Of a stretch of 64,000 bases of DNA, positions 36,764 to 45,648 are shown in pieces. Origin of the DNA: Mycobacterium sp. E3251 (GTDB lineage Bacteria > Actinomycetota > Actinomycetes > Mycobacteriales > Mycobacteriaceae). Below the pieces are notes generated by a model. That model did not search any database, was not told the DNA's origin, and saw nothing but the letters and a program-made list of their open reading frames with translations. Position numbers and translations under genes: made by a program. Within the stretch, counting starts at the first letter, position 1, and each line of letters starts with the position of its first letter. The stretch lies in the NCBI RefSeq assembly GCF_001666835.1, contig NZ_LZJF01000192.1:1-64000 (forward strand). Direction: 5' to 3'.

Positions 36764-38746
36764 ATGCAGCTGAAGTATCTCACCATCGCCGAGCTGGTTG
36801 CGGGGGCCGGCGGTGATCCGTGGGAGGTCAACCGGACTCTGCAGGCTGGTAGCCCGGCCCAGATTGAGCGTCTGGCCGAAGGCTTCCACGGCGCTGGACG
36901 CTCTACCGCCGAGGCCGAGCATGCATTTGCTCAGGCCCAGCAACGCTTCAACGCTGCCTGGAACCACCAAGACGGCAGCCCAAGCCCAATCAACAGCTCC
37001 GATGAAGTGCAGCGCACGATCAAATCGCTCGGCGCGCAGTCTGAGCAGTTGCCGAAGATCGGCGCTGACTTGGAAAATATCGCCGCCGCGTTGGCCGAGG
37101 CGCAAAAGGGCGGTGCCGCCGAAATCGCCGCGTTGGAACGTCAGTTACAGCTGCTCGACAAGATCATCGGCGCGGCGACCCAGGACCTCCAAGATCCCGC
37201 GCTCGACGCGAAGTCCAGGAGTGAACTCCAATCGTTGATCAATGACGCCAAAGCCGACGCCGTCGATGACACCCGGGATGCTCTCCATCAGCTCAACTCC
37301 ATACGTAACGGCTACTCGACGACGTTGCAGAAGTCACTGGGCAATTTGCATGCCGAAGGCTTTGACCCCAAGCCTCTCGCACCGGTGGACGCGCAGGGCG
37401 AACCCGAACAAATCCAAATCCCCCCGCCGACCACCAACCCCGAAGACGTGAAGAAGTGGTGGAACTCGCTTAGCCAAGAGCAAAGAGACCAGCTGATCGC
37501 GCAACACCCGAAAGAACTCGGCAACCTCAACGGAATCGACGCTATCCCCCGCGATGCGGTCAACCAGGCGGTCATGAACGATGACATCAACCGGGTCGAG
37601 GCCGCCGCCCGGCAGCACGGTCTGTCACCGGACAACCTTACCCGGGACGCACGCGGCAACCTCGACAACGACCTCTTCACCAATCCCGGGAAATATGGGC
37701 TCACAGCCACCGACGTAACGCGGTACCGCAACGCCGTGAAAACCCGCGACGGTCTCGAATACGACCGGGCACACAACACCGACGGCTCAAGACCGGTGAT
37801 GCTGTGGGCCTACGACCCCGAAGCCTTCAACGGCTGGGGCAAGGCAGCAATTGCCATCGGCAATCCCGACTACGCCCGCAACACCGCCGTCATCGTGCCC
37901 GGTACCGGCAGCAGTGTGTATCAGGGATGGATGTCTGGCCACGATGACGCCATCAACCTCTACGACCAGTCCCTGGCAGCCGATCCCAGCCATCACTACA
38001 CCTCCGTGATCGCCTGGATGGGGTACGAAGCACCGCACGGCTTCGGCGATATCCAAGGCGTCAGCACTCCTGGCCTTGCACGGTCAGGCGGGGACCTGCT
38101 CGCCGCCGATGTCAACGGCCTCTGGGTCACCCACAACAGCCTGACGCCCGAGCACATCACCGTAATCGGACATTCCTACGGCTCAACCACAGTCGCAGAC
38201 GCCTTCGCTCACAGCAGCATGCACGCCAACGACGCGGTACTACTCGGTTGCCCCGGAACCGATCTGGCCCACAGCGCCGCCGACTTCCATCTCGACGGAG
38301 GACATGTCTACGTCGGAGCAGCGTCCACCGACCCGGTCAGTTGGATCGGTGAAGGCAGCGGCATGCCAGAACAGTGGCTCAAACAAAAGCTCAACGATCA
38401 CGGCATACCCATACCGTTAGATGCCGGTCTGGGCCGAGACCCGGCGGGCGAGGGCTACGGCTCGATCCGCTTTCATGCCGAAGTCATGGGCTCTCAAGAC
38501 ATCAACCGCCACGACCATTCCCACTACTACGACATGGGCAGCGAGTCGCTGCGCAGCCTCACCGATATCGCAAGCGGCCACTCCGGCCAGCTACAACAGG
38601 ATGGGTTAATTGCCGATGGCCGACGCCAGCCCCACATCGGGCCATTCCGGATACCGGGTATACCGGCCTACATCGATCCAGAACACGACCGTCCGCGCAC
38701 CACGATCCAAAATGACCACCAATACCTCGGCTACCGACCGCGATGA
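36764..38746 (+). CDS. large DUF1023 alpha/beta hydrolase with helical N-terminal domain
   Basis: A 660-residue protein. The N-terminal 200 residues are helical, with coiled-coil character and a WXG100-like feel. Residues about 345-600 form a DUF1023 alpha/beta hydrolase with AVIVPGTGSSV, nucleophile Ser471 in VIGHSYGSTT, and a late histidine in RFHAEVMGS. Size and context match Rv2079 of M. tuberculosis, which also precedes a lipoprotein gene (lppJ). The substrate is unknown. The DNA is visibly poorer in GC than the core genes, suggesting transfer. The start ATG 36764 has no strong ribosome site. The 3' end overlaps the lipoprotein gene by 35 bases. Confidence 0.8.
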   Translation: MQLKYLTIAELVAGAGGDPWEVNRTLQAGSPAQIERLAEGFHGAGRSTAEAEHAFAQAQQRFNAAWNHQDGSPSPINSSDEVQRTIKSLGAQSEQLPKIGADLENIAAALAEAQKGGAAEIAALERQLQLLDKIIGAATQDLQDPALDAKSRSELQSLINDAKADAVDDTRDALHQLNSIRNGYSTTLQKSLGNLHAEGFDPKPLAPVDAQGEPEQIQIPPPTTNPEDVKKWWNSLSQEQRDQLIAQHPKELGNLNGIDAIPRDAVNQAVMNDDINRVEAAARQHGLSPDNLTRDARGNLDNDLFTNPGKYGLTATDVTRYRNAVKTRDGLEYDRAHNTDGSRPVMLWAYDPEAFNGWGKAAIAIGNPDYARNTAVIVPGTGSSVYQGWMSGHDDAINLYDQSLAADPSHHYTSVIAWMGYEAPHGFGDIQGVSTPGLARSGGDLLAADVNGLWVTHNSLTPEHITVIGHSYGSTTVADAFAHSSMHANDAVLLGCPGTDLAHSAADFHLDGGHVYVGAASTDPVSWIGEGSGMPEQWLKQKLNDHGIPIPLDAGLGRDPAGEGYGSIRFHAEVMGSQDINRHDHSHYYDMGSESLRSLTDIASGHSGQLQQDGLIADGRRQPHIGPFRIPGIPAYIDPEHDRPRTTIQNDHQYLGYRPR

Positions 38747-39314
38747 CGACCGCGACGCGCCCTGGTGGGGACTACGGGTCTTGTTGCAGGCATTGGCGCT
38801 ACTCGCATTGGGAGGGTGTTCTTTCGTGAATCCACATCGCCAGGACATTGACCATCCAGCCAACCCGCTGTCCGATCAACAGACACGTGACCAAGTCATC
38901 GAGCCCGCCAAGCAAATTGCCCAATACGCTCAACTACAAGATCCCGCAGGTCGTTTCGACTACTCGTCCTGCAATGACCAAGGTGATCCGCCCTACAGAG
39001 GCGTCGTATCAATGAGTTTCACCCTGCCAAACGGCCAGACTGACGGCCCACCATCCACCGCCGACCCGAATACATTCTTTCAGCGAATCGCTGCGACGAT
39101 GGTGGCCCACGGATGGAACGACGGCCCCCCACCCGATTGGCATTCATACGGTCGTGTTCTGAATAAGGATGGGGTCGTCGCGGTCATGACGCAGGACCCC
39201 GCCAGTGGCAGAGGGAAGCTCCAGCTATACGGAGAATGCCGCAACATGACGAATCATCGACTAGACGGCCCGGATGCTGGCTTCAGAATCGATGATCAAC
39301 TTAGGAGCGGATAA
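38712..39314 (+). CDS. LppJ/LppA-type lipoprotein
   Basis: A 200-residue predicted lipoprotein. A charged N-terminus (residues 1-18) and hydrophobic segment end in the lipobox LGGC, with Cys36 the acylation site. The mature part contains DYSSCNDQGDPPYRG and YGECRN, cysteines placed for a disulfide. It overlaps the upstream DUF1023 gene, so translation is coupled. This gene pairing recurs in mycobacteria (Rv2079-lppJ, Rv2542-lppA, from memory), implying that the lipoprotein partners or inhibits the hydrolase. The start ATG 38712 gives the charged signal-peptide head. Confidence 0.82.
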   Translation: MTTNTSATDRDDDRDAPWWGLRVLLQALALLALGGCSFVNPHRQDIDHPANPLSDQQTRDQVIEPAKQIAQYAQLQDPAGRFDYSSCNDQGDPPYRGVVSMSFTLPNGQTDGPPSTADPNTFFQRIAATMVAHGWNDGPPPDWHSYGRVLNKDGVVAVMTQDPASGRGKLQLYGECRNMTNHRLDGPDAGFRIDDQLRSG

Positions 39315-39438
39315 CTCCGCTGACGGTTGGCCACCCCTGTCGCCATACGCGCATTCTATTCGCTCGTTGGCGTGACTTTTGGCGTCAAACCGTCCAGGAC
39401 AAGCTATTCATCCAGGCTAAAACAAGCTCTGACCTGCG

Positions 39439-39512
39439 TCGGGCTGACAGGATTTGAACCTGCGACCACTTGACCCCCAGTCAAGTGCGCTACCAAACTG
39501 CGCCACAGCCCG
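39439..39512 (-). tRNA. tRNA-Pro (anticodon GGG)
   Basis: Read on the minus strand, a 7-bp acceptor stem CGGGCTG/CAGCCCG closes the cloverleaf. The D arm contains GGTAGCGC, the anticodon stem CTTGA/TCAAG holds loop CTGGGGG, giving anticodon GGG after U33, and the T arm has GGTTCAAATCC. The discriminator base is A. CCA is not encoded. Its 3' end points toward the lower-GC DUF1023-lipoprotein block, but no duplicated 3' end (attachment site) was found by eye in the window. Confidence 0.95.
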
Positions 39513-39572
39513 GATGCCGCCCGCATCGGCGGCAGCAGGTCGAAAGCCTACCGCAGACGACCCGCCACTCCG

Positions 39573-40316
39573 CTAATCGACCTTCCCCAACCGGGCGGCC
39601 ACGTCGTCGACCCAGTTCAGCAAGGCGCGGGCCAGTTCGGCCTCGCGGCCGTAGAACCGCTGGGCCGGCACGGGCACGCTGACCGCGACCGCGTGCCCGG
39701 TCACGCCTTTGAGCGCCGCGCCGACAGCGCAGACGCCCTCGGTCTGCTCCTCGCGGTCGTAGGCGACGCCCTCGGCGCGAACCCGCTCGAGCTCCTTGCG
39801 CAGCGCCGCCGGGCTGGTGATGGTGTTCGGGGTGAGCGGCGCCAGCCGGCTCGGCAACTGCTCGGGCGGCAAGCCGGCCAGCAGGGCCTTCCCGTTGGCG
39901 CAGCAGTGCAACGGAAACGACTCGCCCACGGCGCTGATCGCGCGCAACCGGTGCGGCGAGACCACCTGGTCGACGAACGTCGCGCGGTCCCCGTCCAGGA
40001 TCGATAGGTCGACGGTCTCCCCCAGCTCCCGTGACAACTCCTCCATGAACGGGTGCACGTCCATCACGACGCCGAGGCGCACGGTGGTGGCCATGCGCGC
40101 GATCTCCGGCCCCAGCCGGTACCCGGCGCGGCCCCCGCGTGTGGCGACCAGGCCTTCGTCCTCCAGCGCGTTGAGGATCCGGCTGACCGTGGAGCGCGCC
40201 ATGCCCAGCCGGTCGCCGATCTCGGCCTGGCTGAGCCCGCCCGGGTGCGCCTGCAGCAGCCGCAGCATCTCGGCAGCGCGGGCGATGACCTGAATGCCGG
40301 CGCCGTCGGAACTCAC
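39573..40316 (-). CDS. IclR-family transcriptional regulator
   Basis: A 247-residue regulator. The N-terminal winged helix-turn-helix (LSQAEIGDRLGMARSTVSRILNAL, about 29-52) is followed by an IclR ligand-binding domain with the SFPLHCCANGKALLAGL segment. The start is GTG 40316, with GGGGAGG 4 bases upstream, overlapping the stop of the cyclase gene (GTGA). It matches Rv1719 in family and place. Operon position suggests that it controls the cyclase and dehydrogenase genes in front of it. Confidence 0.9.
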   Translation of the reverse strand: MSSDGAGIQVIARAAEMLRLLQAHPGGLSQAEIGDRLGMARSTVSRILNALEDEGLVATRGGRAGYRLGPEIARMATTVRLGVVMDVHPFMEELSRELGETVDLSILDGDRATFVDQVVSPHRLRAISAVGESFPLHCCANGKALLAGLPPEQLPSRLAPLTPNTITSPAALRKELERVRAEGVAYDREEQTEGVCAVGAALKGVTGHAVAVSVPVPAQRFYGREAELARALLNWVDDVAARLGKVD

Positions 40317-41143
40317 GCCGCCTCCCCCGTCTCGATCCGGTAGCTGCCGGTGGGGTCGACGATCGCCACCAGCCGCACAATGCAGCCGTCGCCGCCCACC
40401 CAGCGCCACGGAAACGCCGCGAAGGTGACGCGCTTGCCCGTGACCTTGTCCAGGTCGCCGCCGACGTTCTCAAAGCCGTAGATCCCCTGAGACAGGATCG
40501 CGCGGTGGCACGGTTCCCACTCCGGGAAGTCGTCGAGCACTCGGCGACCGGTCTGCTCCTCGTATTCCTTTACCGCCCAAGGCAATAGACCGCCGGTGTG
40601 TTCGGCGGGGCCGTGCGGCCCGATCGAGGTGGCGAGCGGATGATCCAGCGCCTGGGTGTCGGTGCCGACGGCCTTGACGCCCTTGGCCGCGAACCATTCG
40701 CCGGCGTCCTTGTAGAAGCCGGGCGAGTAGGCGTAGTACTCGGCGCTGTCGGCGTACTTGTGATGCCAACCGGTGTTGACGATGACGATGTCGCCGGGCC
40801 GGATCTCCGGCGTGGCATTCTCCAGGTCCTCCGCGGTGACCACTCCCCACTTCCCCTTGGGGATCGACACCACGACGCCGGTGCCGAAGAAGGCGCTCAA
40901 CGGGATCTCGTGCAGGAATGGCGTGCCCTCGACCACATGTGCGGGCGCGTCGATGTGCGTACCGGAATGCATTACGGTGGTGACCTTTTGGGTCAGCACC
41001 CGGCTCCTGGCCATGTTGTGCAGGCGCTCGATCTTGACGTCCTCGAAGTACGGCCAGGCCGGCACCCCGTGTCCCCACGGGTGCGACAGGTCGTAGAACT
41101 CCAGCTTCGACTCGGCCTCGCCGAGCGGCCAGTTCATGCTCAT
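40313..41143 (-). CDS. cyclase/kynurenine formamidase-family hydrolase
   Basis: A 276-residue metal-dependent hydrolase of the cyclase family, with the metal motif HSGTHIDAPAH (59-69) and a later HPLATS/GPHG segment. Relatives hydrolyse N-formylkynurenine or cyclic amides, or act in polyketide rings; the substrate here is unknown. It matches Rv1716 in length and neighbourhood. ATG 41143 has AAAGGA upstream. It lies 11 bases after the SDR gene and overlaps the IclR gene, so the three form one operon. Confidence 0.88.
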   Translation of the reverse strand: MSMNWPLGEAESKLEFYDLSHPWGHGVPAWPYFEDVKIERLHNMARSRVLTQKVTTVMHSGTHIDAPAHVVEGTPFLHEIPLSAFFGTGVVVSIPKGKWGVVTAEDLENATPEIRPGDIVIVNTGWHHKYADSAEYYAYSPGFYKDAGEWFAAKGVKAVGTDTQALDHPLATSIGPHGPAEHTGGLLPWAVKEYEEQTGRRVLDDFPEWEPCHRAILSQGIYGFENVGGDLDKVTGKRVTFAAFPWRWVGGDGCIVRLVAIVDPTGSYRIETGEAA

Positions 41144-41154
41144 CGCGGTTCCTT

Positions 41155-41940
41155 TCAGCAGGCCGTGTATCCGCCGTCCAGGTACATCACCTGGCCGGTG
41201 TAGAAGCTCGACGCGTCGCTGAGCAAGTAGATCAGCGCGCCGACGAAGTCTTCGGGTTCGGCGAAGCGGCGCAACGGGATTCGGGCAAACATCGCTTCGC
41301 GGGTGGCGCGGCCCTTCTCGTCGTCGGCATACATCCACTCCGTGAGCTCCGAACGGAAAACCGTTGGGGCGAGCGCGTTCACCCGAATGCCCGCGGCGCC
41401 CCACTCGGCCGCCAGGCTTTTGGCCAGCAGGTCGGTGGCGCCCTTGGACGGGCAGTAGGCGCTGTAGCCGGCGGAGTGACCGAGCGCGCCCCGCACCGAC
41501 GAGACCAGCACGACGCTGCCGCCGGTTCCCTGTTCGAGCAGCGCGCGCCCGGCCGCCTGGCAGACCAGCCAGGCGCCGCGCGCGTTGGCGTCCATCACCT
41601 TGTCGAAGTCCTCGACGGCCATGTCGGTGATGGGTGCGACGTGGTTCATGCCCGAGGCCACCAGGACGCCATCGAGCCGGCCGTGCCGGGCGAGCGCCGC
41701 CTCCACCATGGCGCGGGCGTCGGCCGGGGTGTCGGGGCGGCGGGCAACCACCGCGGCATTGTCGATATCGAGGTCGTCCAGTTTTGCGGCGTTGCCGCCG
41801 GTCAGCGTCAGCCGGGCCCCGACGCCGGCCAGTGCCCGGGCCGCGACGCTGCCCAGCGCGCCGGTGGCCCCGGTGACCAGGATCGACTTGCCTTCGACGC
41901 TGAAGCGCGCGGCGGTGGGCGCTTCCTGTTCGACGTTCAC
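41155..41940 (-). CDS. short-chain dehydrogenase/reductase
   Basis: A 261-residue SDR oxidoreductase: cofactor motif TGATGALG (23-30), catalytic VLVSSV serine, YCPSK (YxxxK) and a C-terminal GQVMYLDGGYTA typical of classical SDRs. It matches Rv1714 in place. GTG 41940 has GGAGG 4 bases upstream. It is the first gene of the SDR-cyclase-IclR operon, and presumably acts with the cyclase on one catabolic substrate. In M. tuberculosis a fadB3-type gene stands between SDR and cyclase; it is missing here. Confidence 0.9.
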   Translation of the reverse strand: MNVEQEAPTAARFSVEGKSILVTGATGALGSVAARALAGVGARLTLTGGNAAKLDDLDIDNAAVVARRPDTPADARAMVEAALARHGRLDGVLVASGMNHVAPITDMAVEDFDKVMDANARGAWLVCQAAGRALLEQGTGGSVVLVSSVRGALGHSAGYSAYCPSKGATDLLAKSLAAEWGAAGIRVNALAPTVFRSELTEWMYADDEKGRATREAMFARIPLRRFAEPEDFVGALIYLLSDASSFYTGQVMYLDGGYTAC

Positions 41941-42144
41941 GATGCCTCCGAATCCCGCATTGCGGTTCTACTAACCCGCTATACAAGAAAAATACGGATG
42001 GGCCAGAGGCAAAGTCAACACAGTATTCCTGTGATGTAGCTTTCATATCCCGCATCGTGGAACAGCGACGGAATTGATATCGCCGGTGCTATCGAATTCG
42101 GGAATCCTCGATTGGTCCGGGAAGGCCACCCAAGGCGCCGAAGC

Positions 42145-43545
42145 TCAGCGCCGCTTGGCTCCCCGCTTTTCGCGCACCCGCACGTTGATCCGGATCGGGC
42201 TACCCTCGAAGCCGAATGCCTCGCGCAGCCGCCGCTCCAGGAAGCGCCGGTAGCCGGCCTCCAAGAACCCCGTGGTGAACAGCACGAACGTCGGGGGGCG
42301 GGCGGTGGCCTGGGTGGCGAACAGGATGCGCGGCTGCTTGCCCCCGCGCACGGGCGGCGGCGTCGCCGCCACCACCTCCTTGAGCCACGCGTTCAACGGG
42401 CCCGTCGGGATGCGCATATCCCACGATGCCAACGCGGTCTCCATCGCGGGCACCAGCTTCTGCACCGCGCGGCCCGTCCTGGCGGAGATGTTGACCCGCT
42501 GCGCCCAGCGCAGCTGCACCAGCTCGCGGTCGATCTCGCGCTCCAGCAGCTCGCGCCGGTCCTCGTCCACCAGATCCCACTTGTTGAAGGCCAACACCAG
42601 GGCGCGGCCGGCCTCGATCACCATGGAAAGCACCCGCTGATCCTGCTCGGTCAGCGGCTGCGAAGCGTCGATCAGCACCACCACCACCTCGGCCGAGTCG
42701 ATCGCCGAGTGGGTGCGCACCGAGGCGTAGAACTCGTGCCCGCTGGCCTGGCCGACCTTGCGCCGCAGGCCCGCGGTGTCGACGAATCGCCACACCTTGC
42801 CGCCCAGTTCGATCAGCGAGTCCACCGGATCCACGGTCGTCCCGGCGACGTCGTGCACCACCGAGCGCTCGTCCCCGGCCAGCTTGTTCAGCAGCGAGCT
42901 CTTCCCCACGTTGGGTTTGCCGACCAGCGCGACGCGTCGAGGGCCACCCGGTGCGGGCACCGCCTCCGACACCTCCGGCAGCGCGGCCAACACCTGGTCG
43001 AGCAGGTCGGCGACGCCGCGGCCGTGGATCGCGCTGACGGCGTGCGGCTCGCCGAGGCCCAGCGACCACAACGCCGCCGCGTCCGCCTCGCCCTTCTCGC
43101 TGTCAACCTTGTTGGCCGCCAAGAAGACTGGCTTGCCCGAACGCAGCAGGATGCGGGCGGCGGCCTCGTCGGCCGCGGTGGCCCCGACCGTGGCGTCGAC
43201 CACCAGGATCACCGCATCGGCGGTCCGCATCGCCACCGACGCCTGTTCGGCCACCAACTGCTGCAGACCCTTGGCATCGGGCTCCCATCCGCCGGTGTCC
43301 TGCACGACGAACCGGCGGCCCGTCCAGAGCGCGTCGTAGGACACCCGGTCGCGGGTCACCCCGGGAATGTCCTGCACCACCGCCTCGCGCCGGCCCAGGA
43401 TCCGGTTGACCAGCGTCGACTTGCCGACGTTGGGCCGCCCCACCACCGCCACCACGGGCGCGGGGCCGGCCTCGGCCAGCTCTTCGAGCCCGGATTCGAC
43501 CGATTCCCAATCGCTTTCGTCGGTCCAGGTGCCGTCGGACGTCAC
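42145..43545 (-). CDS. der: ribosome-assembly GTPase Der (EngA)
   Basis: A 466-residue protein with two GTPase domains: first P-loop GRPNVGKST (about 36-44), second GKPNVGKSS (about 209-217), G3 DTxG motifs in both, and a C-terminal KH-like domain ending in a basic tail. It is needed for 50S subunit maturation. Its GTG start overlaps the cmk stop by 4 bases. It is the last gene of the parA-der run; 200 bases separate it from the SDR operon. Confidence 0.96.
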   Translation of the reverse strand: MTSDGTWTDESDWESVESGLEELAEAGPAPVVAVVGRPNVGKSTLVNRILGRREAVVQDIPGVTRDRVSYDALWTGRRFVVQDTGGWEPDAKGLQQLVAEQASVAMRTADAVILVVDATVGATAADEAAARILLRSGKPVFLAANKVDSEKGEADAAALWSLGLGEPHAVSAIHGRGVADLLDQVLAALPEVSEAVPAPGGPRRVALVGKPNVGKSSLLNKLAGDERSVVHDVAGTTVDPVDSLIELGGKVWRFVDTAGLRRKVGQASGHEFYASVRTHSAIDSAEVVVVLIDASQPLTEQDQRVLSMVIEAGRALVLAFNKWDLVDEDRRELLEREIDRELVQLRWAQRVNISARTGRAVQKLVPAMETALASWDMRIPTGPLNAWLKEVVAATPPPVRGGKQPRILFATQATARPPTFVLFTTGFLEAGYRRFLERRLREAFGFEGSPIRINVRVREKRGAKRR

Positions 43546-44213
43546 CGTACGGCCCCGCTTCGCTGCTGGACCAGCTCCAGCAGGTGGTCGATCACCTGCG
43601 CCTCGGTCATCTCGCTGGTGTCGACGACCACCGCGTCGGGCGCGGCGCGCAGCGGCGACACCGCCCGGGTGGAATCCAGATGATCGCGCCGACGGACGTC
43701 GGCCAGCACCGCGTCGTAGTCGCCGGCCAGCCCGGCCGCGACGTTCTGATCGTTGCGGCGCCGCGCGCGGGTTTCGGCGGACGCGGTCAGAAAGATCTTC
43801 ACGGGCGCGTCGGGCAGGACGACGGTTCCGATGTCGCGTCCCTCGACGACGACGCTTCCAGTCCCCCCGGCCATTTCGCGCTGCAGCCCGACGAGGCGGG
43901 CGCGCACGGCCGGAACCGACGACACCGCCGACACCGCGCGGGTGACCTCGTCACCGCGGATCTCGACCGAAACATCCTCTCCGGCAAGGAAGTAGCGATC
44001 GCCATCCACCGACAGCTGTGCCGTCGACCCGATCCGCCCGACCGCTTCGGCGTCCGCCGGATCGATGCCCGCGCGCAGCACCGCCAGTGTCACCATCCGG
44101 TACATCGCCCCGGTGTCCAGGTAGCGGGCGCCCAGCGCCCGCGCCAATCCCCTTGACACCGAAGACTTTCCGGTCCCAGCGGGCCCATCAATGGCAACGA
44201 TCACAGCGCTCAC
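43542..44213 (-). CDS. cmk: cytidylate kinase
   Basis: A 223-residue CMP/dCMP kinase with Walker A GPAGTGKSS (10-18), YLDTGAMYR and the VVVEGRDIGTVV NMP-binding segment. It phosphorylates CMP and dCMP for nucleotide salvage. The GTG start overlaps the rluB stop; the 3' end overlaps der. Pairing of cmk with der is typical for actinobacteria. Confidence 0.96.
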   Translation of the reverse strand: MSAVIVAIDGPAGTGKSSVSRGLARALGARYLDTGAMYRMVTLAVLRAGIDPADAEAVGRIGSTAQLSVDGDRYFLAGEDVSVEIRGDEVTRAVSAVSSVPAVRARLVGLQREMAGGTGSVVVEGRDIGTVVLPDAPVKIFLTASAETRARRRNDQNVAAGLAGDYDAVLADVRRRDHLDSTRAVSPLRAAPDAVVVDTSEMTEAQVIDHLLELVQQRSGAVR

Positions 44214-44953
44214 AGGCCAACCGCCTTATACAGTTGGCCGACCTCGCCCTGGTTCAAGGCCCGGAAGCTGCCCGGCCGCTGCTTGCCCAACGACACCGGT
44301 CCGATGTCAGTGCGCACCAGCGCCTCCACCGGGAAGCCGACCGCGGCCAGCAGCCGGCGCACGATGCGATTGCGCCCTTCGTGCAACACCACGCGCACCA
44401 GCGTCTTGCCCGGAATGGCGTCCACGACCGCGAATTCGTCGACGCGCACGGGGCCGTCGTCCAATTCGATTCCCGCCCTGAGTCTTTTGCCCAGCCCGCG
44501 CGGCACCGACCCGGTCACCGTCGCCAGGTATGTCTTGGGCACCTCGTGGGAGGGATGCATCAGCCGGTGCGCCAGCTCGCCGTCGTTGGTCAGCAGGATC
44601 AGGCCCTCGGTGTCGGCGTCCAACCGCCCGACGTGAAAGAGGTTCTTGTTGCCGCGCACCCGGCGTTCCACCAGGTCGCCGATGCACGGCCGGCCGCGAT
44701 CGTCCGACATGGTCGAGTGCATGCCCCGCGGCTTGTTCAGCGCCAGATACACCAGCGACTCGTCGAGGACCACCCTGGCGCCGTCGACCTTGATCACCGA
44801 GGCGTCGGGGTCCACCCGGGTGCCCAACTCGGTCACCACCTGCCCGTCGACCTCGACGCGGCCGTCGATGATCAACTTCTCGGCGGCCCGGCGCGACGCA
44901 ATTCCGGCTTGGGACAACACCTTCTGCAGGCGGATCCCCTCAGTCTCGACCAT
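44210..44953 (-). CDS. rluB: 23S rRNA pseudouridine synthase RluB-type
   Basis: A 247-residue RsuA/RluB-family enzyme. An N-terminal S4 RNA-binding domain (RLQKVLSQAGIASRRAAEKLI) precedes the catalytic domain with GRLDADTEG, whose aspartate is the nucleophile, and LNKPRG. It probably converts a uridine of 23S rRNA to pseudouridine. ATG 44953 overlaps the scpB stop (TGATG). Its place between scpB and cmk is standard. Confidence 0.94.
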   Translation of the reverse strand: MVETEGIRLQKVLSQAGIASRRAAEKLIIDGRVEVDGQVVTELGTRVDPDASVIKVDGARVVLDESLVYLALNKPRGMHSTMSDDRGRPCIGDLVERRVRGNKNLFHVGRLDADTEGLILLTNDGELAHRLMHPSHEVPKTYLATVTGSVPRGLGKRLRAGIELDDGPVRVDEFAVVDAIPGKTLVRVVLHEGRNRIVRRLLAAVGFPVEALVRTDIGPVSLGKQRPGSFRALNQGEVGQLYKAVGL

Positions 44954-45648
44954 CAATCCTGGTCCACGTCGAACGTCAGTGCCTGCTCGGGCGCCTGACC
45001 GCCCGACAGCTTGATGAAACGCGGCTCGCTGTCCAGGGATTCGCTGAGGTCCTCGATCGTGTCGACGTCGGGCAGCAGCGGGGCGATGTCGGGAAGGTCG
45101 GCGAGCGAGGTCAATCCCAACCGCTCCAGGAACAGGTCGGTGGTCGCGAACGTCACCGCGCCGGTGTCGTCGTCGACGCCGGCCTCGGTGATCAGGCCGC
45201 GCGCCAACAGCGTGCGCATGACGGCGTCCACGTTGACGCCGCGGACCGCGCTAACGCGCGCCCGGGTCACCGGCTGGCGGTAGGCCACCACGGCCAGGGT
45301 TTCCAGCGCGGCCCGGGTCAGCTTGGACCGCGCGCCATCCAGGAGCAGCTTCTCCACGTACGGCGCAAACTTAGAGCGGGTGTACATCCGCCAGCCCTCG
45401 CTGGTTTGACGCAGGTCGATGCCGCTGCCGCGTTCGGTGAGTTCGTCGGCCATCTGCTGCAGCCGGGCAGCGACGCGGTAGACGGGTTGCTGCGTGGCCG
45501 AGCCCAGCGCCTCGGCGGTGACCGGCGTGTCGACCACCAGCAGCAGCGCCTCCAGCACGGAGCCGAGTTCCTCGGCGTCCATGGGCGTCGCCTCGGCGAT
45601 CTCCGGGATACCCGCGTCGAGATCGACGTCGGGCTCGTACTCAGTCAT
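44953..45648 (-). CDS. scpB: segregation and condensation protein ScpB
   Basis: A 231-residue kleisin-associated winged-helix protein of the Smc-ScpAB complex. It has the ScpB pattern LEALLLVVDTPVT, TLAVVAYRQPVTRARVSAVRG and VDAVMRTLLARGLI. It acts in chromosome folding and segregation. ATG 45648 follows the scpA stop without a gap. Confidence 0.95.
   Translation of the reverse strand: MTEYEPDVDLDAGIPEIAEATPMDAEELGSVLEALLLVVDTPVTAEALGSATQQPVYRVAARLQQMADELTERGSGIDLRQTSEGWRMYTRSKFAPYVEKLLLDGARSKLTRAALETLAVVAYRQPVTRARVSAVRGVNVDAVMRTLLARGLITEAGVDDDTGAVTFATTDLFLERLGLTSLADLPDIAPLLPDVDTIEDLSESLDSEPRFIKLSGGQAPEQALTFDVDQD

Noticed and set aside
36515..39512. Integrated element with duplicated tRNA-Pro 3' end
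   Set aside because: No second copy of the tRNA 3' end and no integrase gene were seen; lower GC and the tRNA neighbour alone are not enough.
40313..42055. Apparent 580-codon fusion of cyclase with upstream sequence
   Set aside because: Only the last 276 codons encode the cyclase; the upstream part is an out-of-frame reading of the SDR gene, and a good ribosome site precedes ATG 41143.
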